From assembly GCF_001021505.1 (NCBI RefSeq), contig NZ_LDPO01000008.1, positions 124,001-188,000 on the forward strand: a DNA stretch of 64,000 bases, read 5' to 3'. The notes beneath the pieces are model-generated. The model searched no databases. It had not been told where the DNA came from and was given only the letters and a program-made list of their open reading frames with translations. Source of the DNA: Mycolicibacter heraklionensis (GTDB lineage: Bacteria > Actinomycetota > Actinomycetes > Mycobacteriales > Mycobacteriaceae). Below, in pieces: positions 58,087 through 64,000 of the stretch (positions are counted from its first letter, which is position 1; every line of letters begins with the position of its first letter). A program made the translations under genes and the position numbers.

Positions 58087-58170
58087 CGATCAGTTCATTT
58101 GTGCATAAGCTACTTTCAAGTAGCCTTTCACTGCCGTGGCAGCCGTCACGCTTACGTAACTAGGAGACCA

Positions 58171-59205
58171 ATGCAACACTTTGCCCCCGCTCCGTGGGTC
58201 GCAGCAGGCGTCGCGCTTATCGGCGCCGGCGCCGTCGCCGCCACCCCGGTCGCCGTTCCGCTGCCCGGCCTGACCGCCACGCACTCAGCCACGGTGGCCC
58301 TGACCGCTGACTTCGACCCGTTCGGCGCATGGCAGGACGTGTTCGCCACCGCCAAGGACAACGCCACCACGCTGTGGGACAGCATGTCCGCCGTGCCGGG
58401 CGTCGCCGCCCAGCAGCTGATCGCCGACTTGATGAATGGCACGTCGATCGACCCGCAGGCCGTCATCGACGCGGTTGTGCAGCCCAACATGGCGACCGAC
58501 CTGCCGATCTCACCCCTGCTGCTGAGCAACGACGCACTGCAGGCACTGATCACGCTGGTGATGCCGCAGTACATGCCCGACGACTTCCCCCTCACCACCG
58601 ACCAGCTCACGCCGATCCTCTCCTTCCTGGCGTCACCGCTCAGCGGGGTGCTGATCGGTGCGCTGGGCCCGTCGATCGCGCCGCTGGTGGCGCTGGGCAA
58701 CAGCGTCGGCGACATCAGCAACGCTCTGTCCGGCGAGAACCCGGACTTTGCGGCGGCCCTGCAGGACGTCGTCAACATCCCCGCCAACATCGTCGGTGGT
58801 CTCCTCAACGGCGCCACCCTGAATTTGGACGCGCTGCTGCCCACCCTGACCGAGGCCGGCCTGTTGCCGGCGGACCTGGACGTCACCGCGCTCAGCTACA
58901 CCTTCGGCGGGCTGCTGTCGCCCGGCGTCACCGGCACCGACGTCGAGGGCTTCATCAACGAGGTCTCCGACGGCAGCTCCCCTGGTATCGGCGGCTCGAT
59001 CATCAACGGTCTGGGACTCACCACTGGTCTCATGGGCTTCCCACTGGTGATTGAGGGACAAGGCGTAGGCATGCTGGGCGCGTGGCAAAGCCTGCAGGAG
59101 ATCATCGCCATGTCGCTCGGCTGGGACGGTGTTGGCAGCCCGCTGGGCGACCAGGCCGACGCGATGGCCTCGCTGGTGAGCGACATCTTTGGCATCTCGG
59201 TGTAA
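58171..59205 (+). CDS. Secreted GjpA-like (putative outer-membrane porin family) protein, copy 2
   Basis: 344 residues, paralogous to the gene at 56852: the same signal peptide (MQHFAPAPWVAAGVALIGAG), PLSGVLIGALGPSIAPLVALGNSV and NIPANIVGGLLNGATLNLDALLP, while the section at about residues 70-140 differs freely. The 5' leader is also copied. This is a tandem duplication of a whole transcription unit with divergence in the middle region. Function uncertain, as for copy 1. Confidence 0.8.
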   Translation: MQHFAPAPWVAAGVALIGAGAVAATPVAVPLPGLTATHSATVALTADFDPFGAWQDVFATAKDNATTLWDSMSAVPGVAAQQLIADLMNGTSIDPQAVIDAVVQPNMATDLPISPLLLSNDALQALITLVMPQYMPDDFPLTTDQLTPILSFLASPLSGVLIGALGPSIAPLVALGNSVGDISNALSGENPDFAAALQDVVNIPANIVGGLLNGATLNLDALLPTLTEAGLLPADLDVTALSYTFGGLLSPGVTGTDVEGFINEVSDGSSPGIGGSIINGLGLTTGLMGFPLVIEGQGVGMLGAWQSLQEIIAMSLGWDGVGSPLGDQADAMASLVSDIFGISV

Positions 59206-59220
59206 AACCCGTCAATATCG

Positions 59221-59254
59221 AAGTGGCCCCCTTCGCCTGCGAAGGGGGCCACTT
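59221..59254. terminator. Terminator after the second GjpA-like gene
   Basis: A perfect 16-bp stem (59221-59236 with 59239-59254) and a two-base centre, followed by TTT. It serves the rightward gene and perhaps the convergent phosphoesterase gene. Confidence 0.92.
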
Positions 59255-59265
59255 TCGCGTTGCCG

Positions 59266-60930
59266 TCAGTGCAACGGATGGGCCAGCAGCAACTCGCAGT
59301 TTCGATCCGCCACGGCGCCGAGGCGGGCATCCTTGCGGTGCAGATCGTTATAGGACAGCTCGCGATACAGGCTGGCCAGACCGGTCGGAGTGAGGTCGCT
59401 GGGATCCGCGGTGAACGGCGCCTGGGCCTCGACCAGCGGGGTGAACAGACTCAGCGTGCCGTCATGGTTGTCGGTGACCTCGATGATCCTGGCCAGCTGC
59501 GGGTAGTCGATGTGGCTGGCCGTGTTGATCTCCCAGAAGCTCTGCTTCGGGGTGGCGCCCTTGTGGGGGATCATCTCGTTGGTGTGGGTGTGCCCGTTCA
59601 CCCACGCGATCACGTTCGGCCGCTCCAGCAGTGCCGCAACGAGCGACGCACCCGTATAGAGCTTCTCGCCCGGATGATTCGGATCCGGCAGGCCGACGTT
59701 CATGGTTCGCGAAGTGTGGTGGCTGAACAGAATCACCAGCTGGTCTGGGTGCGCGTCGATCTGCTCGAGGACGAACCGCAACTGACTTTCGTTGATCGAG
59801 CCGGCCGACAGGCCGAGGTCGTTGGTGGTGTTCATCGCGACACCGAGCACCCCGGGCGCAACCTGAAAGGTGTACCAGGTGGGCCCGTCTGGATCGATGA
59901 AGCCATGGCCGACCGGTCCGGGACCGGTGATGGCGGGCTCGAAGTGCCGACGAACGTACTGGCTCAACGTAAATGGCATACGCCGCTGATCCACGGTTGC
60001 GGGCAGGAAGGGGCCGCCCGACTTGAGCTGCAGCAGGATCGGGACGAGCTGCGAGGGATCGGCGCACAGCGCTTTCGCGATGGCGATCGCCGAGGGATCG
60101 GTATGCGGCAGGTCGAATTTGATCGGCGAGGTGTACATCCATTCCAGCAGGCCGTTGGGGACCGTGCCGAGAAACTGCTCGTCGTGATTGCCGACCACTG
60201 AATACCAGGGCATGCGCAGACCGGGGCTGGTGTGCGGGGAGATCGCGGCAGACAGGAATCCGGGAATCTGCTGAAATCCCTTGGCCTTGTAGCTGTCCCA
60301 GTAGGGGGACTCGGCCAGCCAGTAGTCCGACGAGCCGTGCGCCTGCACCCCTTCATAGCGACCGGGCGCGCCGGTGTTGGGGACGATCGGCCCGCCGGAC
60401 ATCACCGTCAGAAACCAGTCGAGTTCGATCAGCTCTTTGTTGTCGGTGTTGTCTCCGGTGGAGACCAAGCAGTCGAATGGCCGCCCGGTGAAGGGACCGC
60501 CGGGCAGCGCGTTGAGTTGCTTGACCAGCGAGACCGCACCCTGGGTAGTCAGGGTCTCATGCGGCCGGTAGGCCGAGGAGACAAAGGGGTGGACGAACTC
60601 GAACCGGGCCGGGCTCTGGGCGTCGGTGAGGTGCAGATCGGTGACCTGTACGAATGCCGTCAACGCGGTGCGGGCCATCTCGCGCGCGGGGCCCGCGGTG
60701 GCCAGTTCCTGGCGTATGTACAGCGGCCACCCGCTGCCGGCGACCAGGGGCCGGTAGCCGCCCGCCTGGGCTATACCCGGCGTGCTGACCACATCCAGAG
60801 TGGTGCCGGTGGGATTCGAGGCCAGCAGTGCCGCCGGTTCGGCATGCGCCAGACGGGAACCACCCATGCCTGCGACGGCGGCAGCGGCGGCCATTCCGGC
60901 CTGGAGAAAACTACGACGGGACAGGCTCAC
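59266..60930 (-). CDS. Tat-exported metallophosphoesterase (TIGR03767-like)
   Basis: 554 residues. The twin-arginine signal SRRSFLQAGMAAAAAVAGMG is at the start. The calcineurin-like metal motifs follow in order: VTDLHL, STGDNTDN, VVGNHDEQF, FSHHTS and NGHTHTN. The length and inserts fit the large actinobacterial family TIGR03767. Substrate unknown; an extracytoplasmic phosphoester is likely, which would suit a place beside outer-membrane proteins. GTG at 60928-60930; no clear ribosome site. Confidence 0.9.
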   Translation of the reverse strand: MSLSRRSFLQAGMAAAAAVAGMGGSRLAHAEPAALLASNPTGTTLDVVSTPGIAQAGGYRPLVAGSGWPLYIRQELATAGPAREMARTALTAFVQVTDLHLTDAQSPARFEFVHPFVSSAYRPHETLTTQGAVSLVKQLNALPGGPFTGRPFDCLVSTGDNTDNKELIELDWFLTVMSGGPIVPNTGAPGRYEGVQAHGSSDYWLAESPYWDSYKAKGFQQIPGFLSAAISPHTSPGLRMPWYSVVGNHDEQFLGTVPNGLLEWMYTSPIKFDLPHTDPSAIAIAKALCADPSQLVPILLQLKSGGPFLPATVDQRRMPFTLSQYVRRHFEPAITGPGPVGHGFIDPDGPTWYTFQVAPGVLGVAMNTTNDLGLSAGSINESQLRFVLEQIDAHPDQLVILFSHHTSRTMNVGLPDPNHPGEKLYTGASLVAALLERPNVIAWVNGHTHTNEMIPHKGATPKQSFWEINTASHIDYPQLARIIEVTDNHDGTLSLFTPLVEAQAPFTADPSDLTPTGLASLYRELSYNDLHRKDARLGAVADRNCELLLAHPLH

Positions 60931-61263
60931 TACACCGGCACCGGATTCATCCGCGGTCGCGACACGATAAAGCGCATGACGCGAAACGCTATGAAATCAC
61001 CAAGAAAACAGCCACAGGAGTAATGGTTTTGTCTCAGGTTTGAGGCCCGCTCGGCCCCGCCCCGTTTCCGTCCGGTGATTAACTACCGCGAGACAGGTCA
61101 GCGCCACCACACCGATCAGTTCTCACAGAAGTATTACTGACTCCGCTCGGACGCCTTAAATATCGGCCTTACCTTGGGTTTCAACGGGTCGATAGCAGTG
61201 ACTCACCGCAGAACGTCACCGCCGCCGCATAGCAGCCCGACGAGCGAAAAGGATGACCGCGCA
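60931..61263. other. Intergenic region with no supported long gene
   Basis: 333 bp between the phosphoesterase start and a small open frame. ACCTTGGGTTT at 61171-61181 is identical to part of the promoter region of the second GjpA-like gene (58070-58080). GAAAAGGA lies just before 61264. Nothing else stands out. Confidence 0.4.
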
Positions 61264-61362
61264 ATGTTGATCGACTTTCGGTGGCTGCAGTTCATATTCG
61301 ACCACCGTGACCACCAGGGCTCTCGCCACCTGCCGCAAACTCGCGGCGCCACCGCCGGCTGA
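61264..61362 (+). CDS. Possible small protein (32 residues)
   Basis: An ATG behind AAAAGGA opens MLIDFRWLQFIFDHRDHQ and continues with an Arg/Gly/Ala tail, stopping 12 bases before the gatB stop on the other strand. A good ribosome site and an aromatic/charged start favour it, but there is no family I know and short frames arise by chance. Confidence 0.3.
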   Translation: MLIDFRWLQFIFDHRDHQGSRHLPQTRGATAG

Positions 61363-61374
61363 GGCAGCGAAGGA

Positions 61375-62880
61375 CTACCCGCCGCAGGCGGCCAGCACCA
61401 GTTCACGCACCCGGGCGGCGTCGGCCTGACCCTTGGTGGCTTTCATCACCGCGCCGACAATGGCGCCGGCGGCCTGCACCTTGCCGCCCCGAATCTTCTC
61501 GGCCACATCGGGATTGGCGGCCAGTGCCTCGTCGATCGCCGCCTGGATCACCGAGTCGTCCCGCACCACGACCAGGCCCCGGTCGGCCATCACCTGGGCG
61601 GGCTCCCCCTCGCCGGCGAGCACCCCTTCGACCACCTGCCGGGCCAGCTTGTTGGACAGCTCACCGGATTCCACCAGCGCCACCACTGCGGCGACCTGCT
61701 TCGGCGTGATCGACAGGGCATCCAGTTCGACGCCGGCCTCGTTGGCCTTCTGCACCAGGAAGTTTCCCCACCAGGCGCGGGCCGCCTCACTGGAGGCTCC
61801 GGCCGACACGGTGGCGGCCACCAACTCAACCGCGCCCGCGTTGACCAGGTCACGCATCACCTCGTCGGAGACGCCCCACTGCTCCTGGATCTTCCTGCGG
61901 GCCAGCCACGGCAGTTCCGGGATGGTCTCCCGAAGCTCAGCGACCAGCTCCGCCGACGGCGCCACCGGCTCCAGATCGGGTTCGGGAAAGTAGCGGTAGT
62001 CCTCCGCGGTCTCCTTGGCCCGGCCCGGGCTGGTGTAGCCGGCCTCGTGGAAGTGCCGGGTCTCCTGAACGACGGTGCCGCCACCGGTCAACACCGCGCC
62101 CTGGCGCCGCATCTCGTAACTGACCGCCACCTCGACACTCTTGAGCGAGTTGACGTTCTTGGTCTCGGTCCGGGTGCCGAACTCGGCTGCCCCGGTGGGC
62201 ATCAGCGACACATTGGCGTCGCAGCGCATCGACCCCTGGTCCATCCGCACGTCGGAAACGTCCAACGCCCGCAGCAGATCCCGCAGCGCGGTCACATAGG
62301 CCCGGGCGATCTGCGGGGCACGTTCACCGGCGCCGGTGATCGGTTTGGTGACGATCTCGATCAGCGGCACGCCGGCCCGGTTGTAGTCGACCAGGGATTC
62401 GCTGGCGCCCTCGATGCGGCCGGTGTCGCTGCCCACGTGGGTGAGCTTGCCGGTGTCCTCCTCCATGTGGGCGCGTTCGATGTCCACCCGCCACACCGAG
62501 CCGTCCTCCAGCGGCACATCGAGGTAGCCGTTGAATGCGATCGGCTCGTCGTACTGGGAGATCTGGTAGTTCTTGGGCTGGTCGGGATAGAAGTAGTTCT
62601 TCCGGGCGAACCGGCACCAGGAGGCGATGTCGCAGTTGAGCGCCAGCCCGATCCGGATCGCCGATTCGACCGCGGTGGCGTTGAGCACCGGCAGCGAACC
62701 GGGCAGGCCCAGACACACCGGACACACCTGGGTGTTCGGCTCGGCGCCGAAGGCCGTCGAGCATCCGCAGAACATCTTGGTGGCCGTGGACAGCTCGACG
62801 TGCACTTCCAGGCCCAGTACCGGGTCGAAGCGGGCGACGACGTCGTCGTAGTCGAGCAGTTCGGCGACAGCAGCGGTCAT
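61375..62880 (-). CDS. gatB: Aspartyl/glutamyl-tRNA amidotransferase subunit B
   Basis: 501 residues. [18 protein letters not shown] near residue 23 with [16 protein letters not shown] gives the zinc-site Cys set; [18 protein letters not shown] and [17 protein letters not shown] are hallmark kinase-like motifs; the YqeY-like tail ends near the C-terminus. It binds Glu-tRNA-Gln and phosphorylates it for amidation. The ATG at 62878-62880 is chosen; the open frame goes on upstream but across the tenA gene. tenA, not pfkA/gatA, is its upstream neighbour here. Confidence 0.98.
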   Translation of the reverse strand: MTAAVAELLDYDDVVARFDPVLGLEVHVELSTATKMFCGCSTAFGAEPNTQVCPVCLGLPGSLPVLNATAVESAIRIGLALNCDIASWCRFARKNYFYPDQPKNYQISQYDEPIAFNGYLDVPLEDGSVWRVDIERAHMEEDTGKLTHVGSDTGRIEGASESLVDYNRAGVPLIEIVTKPITGAGERAPQIARAYVTALRDLLRALDVSDVRMDQGSMRCDANVSLMPTGAAEFGTRTETKNVNSLKSVEVAVSYEMRRQGAVLTGGGTVVQETRHFHEAGYTSPGRAKETAEDYRYFPEPDLEPVAPSAELVAELRETIPELPWLARRKIQEQWGVSDEVMRDLVNAGAVELVAATVSAGASSEAARAWWGNFLVQKANEAGVELDALSITPKQVAAVVALVESGELSNKLARQVVEGVLAGEGEPAQVMADRGLVVVRDDSVIQAAIDEALAANPDVAEKIRGGKVQAAGAIVGAVMKATKGQADAARVRELVLAACGG

Positions 62881-62918
62881 GGGAGCAAAGTCTAGGTGAC
62901 CCCGTTGGCCAGGCTTGG

Positions 62919-63587
62919 TCACACCGGCCAGTCCTCCAGCCGGTACGCGGCGTCGAAGAACATCCATTCGTAACGCGCAGAGGTATGGAGATGCCGGCGC
63001 ATCAGCTCCCACTCCGATACCGACACGTGTGCACCGATCCGGTCGGTGACGGCAAGCACCGCCTCGACCACCGACTGGTACTCCTGGCCCGCGTAGGTGT
63101 CGATCCAGCGCTGGAACAGTGGCTCCGGCGAGCCGTGGCGCTGCAGATGCTCGCCCACCCGGGCGTACACCCAGTAGCAGGGCAGCACGGCGGCCACGGC
63201 TTCGGCGTAAGAGCCGGATGCCGTCACCGCCAGCAGGTAGCTGGTGTAGGCCTGGGTCGTGGGGGTGATCGGCAGTGCCGCGGCAGCTTCGACGTCGAGC
63301 CCCAGATCCGCCAGCAGGCCGGCATGCAGCTCCGCTTCGGCGGCGATCGCCACGCCGGCGTGCTCGGCGAACATCGTCAGCTCCGACTCGATCGGCGCCC
63401 TGGCCGCGCAGCTCGCCAAGGCCCGCGCATAACCGCGCAGGTAGTGCGCGTCCTGGACAAGATAGTGGCGAAACTGGTTGCGCCCCAAGGATCCCTTGGT
63501 TAACCCGGTGACGAAGGGGTGCTCGCAGATCTGCTGGTAGATGCCGTCGATGTGCGCCCACAGCCGCTCACGGTTCCGCTCGGTCAT
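62919..63587 (-). CDS. tenA: TenA-family aminopyrimidine aminohydrolase / thiaminase II
   Basis: 222 residues, all-helical. Substrate-binding [16 protein letters not shown] near residue 42; nucleophile Cys in AVLPCYWVY near residue 136; and the pair in [13 protein letters not shown] near residue 165. TenA salvages hydrolysed thiamine pyrimidine. ATG at 63585-63587. It lies 38 bp upstream of gatB on the same strand; thiL (9055) is the only other thiamine gene in the window. Confidence 0.92.
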   Translation of the reverse strand: MTERNRERLWAHIDGIYQQICEHPFVTGLTKGSLGRNQFRHYLVQDAHYLRGYARALASCAARAPIESELTMFAEHAGVAIAAEAELHAGLLADLGLDVEAAAALPITPTTQAYTSYLLAVTASGSYAEAVAAVLPCYWVYARVGEHLQRHGSPEPLFQRWIDTYAGQEYQSVVEAVLAVTDRIGAHVSVSEWELMRRHLHTSARYEWMFFDAAYRLEDWPV

Positions 63588-63624
63588 ACCTCACGGTAGG
63601 TGACGCCGCCCTAGACTGAGCCCC

Positions 63625-64000
63625 ATGCCCGACCGCAACGTGCTGGGCGGCCCACTGGAGCCGTGCGGCAGCGATCCGATTACCGGCTTCTACCGTGACG
63701 GCTGTTGCTCGTCGGGGCCCGAGGACATTGGACTGCACACGATTTGCGCCGTCGTCACCGGCGAATTCCTGGCACACCAACGCTCGATCGGCAACGACCT
63801 GTCCACACCGATGCCGGCCTACCGGTTCCCGGGGCTGACGCCAGGCGATCGCTGGTGCGTCACCGCGCTGAACTGGCTGCGGGCGCACCGCGACGGCTGC
63901 GCCGCGCCCGTGGTGCTGGCTGCCACCCATGAACGCACTCTGGAGGTGGTCAGCCTGGAGGTGCTGGCGGACTATGCCGTCGACGTACCCGACGACCCGG
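63625..64000 (+). CDS. DUF2237-family protein (cut by window edge)
   Basis: 125 codons are present without a stop, close to the family's full length. Conserved Cys-rich start NVLGGPLEPCGSDPITGFYRDGCC, then PEDIGLHTICAVVT, FLAHQRSIGNDLSTP and PGDRWCVTALNWLRA are the landmarks of DUF2237. Function unknown. Divergent from tenA across 37 bp. Confidence 0.88.
   Translation, partial: MPDRNVLGGPLEPCGSDPITGFYRDGCCSSGPEDIGLHTICAVVTGEFLAHQRSIGNDLSTPMPAYRFPGLTPGDRWCVTALNWLRAHRDGCAAPVVLAATHERTLEVVSLEVLADYAVDVPDDP

Noticed and set aside
62881..63561. In-frame extension of gatB to 728 codons
   Set aside because: The extension covers tenA in another frame; GatB N-termini begin at the ATG at 62880.

Overview
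This window is chromosomal DNA from a high-GC actinobacterium, almost certainly a non-tuberculous mycobacterium. The gene order over most of its length follows the Mycobacterium tuberculosis Rv2969c-Rv3009c segment as I recall it: a DsbA-like protein, lipN, an aldo/keto reductase, recG, rpmB, ung, thiL, ddl, gpsA, fbiD, ppk1, mutT1, hupB, leuDC, an IclR regulator, gltX, leuB, serA, ilvCNB, cfp6, doxX, lppZ and gatB. The lysine/alanine tail on HupB, the F420 gene fbiD and lppZ all fit a mycobacterium. The species cannot be fixed from the sequence alone. There are no rRNA genes, CRISPR arrays or insertion sequences.

Bases 1-25231 are conserved core. They cover DNA repair and translation (recG, rpmB, ung), thiamine (thiL), cell wall (ddl), lipid precursor (gpsA), F420 (fbiD), polyphosphate (ppk1/mutT1), nucleoid (hupB), leucine synthesis (leuCD with a divergent IclR regulator and a clean palindrome between them), and tRNA-Glu/tRNA-Gln beside gltX.

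Bases 25258-43518 form an accessory block lying between the positions of Rv2994 and leuB. It has three parts. (i) ectABCD makes ectoine and 5-hydroxyectoine; ectA carries an in-frame 2x57-bp repeat. (ii) An unassigned cassette holds a DUF3830 protein, an amidase, a 2-hydroxyacid dehydrogenase, two Asp/Glu-racemase/maleate-isomerase-fold paralogues and a GntR regulator. It has a near-consensus promoter overlapped by a GntR-type palindrome. (iii) An apparent phthalate-to-beta-ketoadipate route has an IclR regulator, a two-subunit Rieske dioxygenase, a dihydrodiol dehydrogenase and a class II aldolase-type decarboxylase, followed by pcaHG, pcaB, a pcaDC fusion (pcaL) and pcaIJ. Ten consecutive junctions, from the dioxygenase alpha subunit to pcaJ, overlap by 4-8 nt, suggesting one long operon. 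Electron-transfer partners, a transporter and the final thiolase are not in the window.

Bases 43566-64000 return to core genes: leuB-serA; a phytoene-desaturase-like oxidoreductase; ilvBNC preceded by a well-formed attenuator (16-residue Val/Leu-rich leader peptide plus intrinsic terminator); a TetR/metal-hydrolase pair; cfp6; doxX; and lppZ. Interspersed are three secreted-protein genes: a 48-kb-region protein made of N[IF]DLS repeats, and a tandem pair of GjpA-like proteins duplicated with their leaders and terminators. A Tat-exported metallophosphoesterase, gatB, tenA and a DUF2237 gene cut by the window edge follow.

One short-repeat family recurs at three places (11815, 25429, 46177) as tandem units of about 56-58 bp with short terminal inverted repeats. 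One of these lies inside a gene. The most promising material for new biology is the cassette at 28669-33752 and its promoter/operator.
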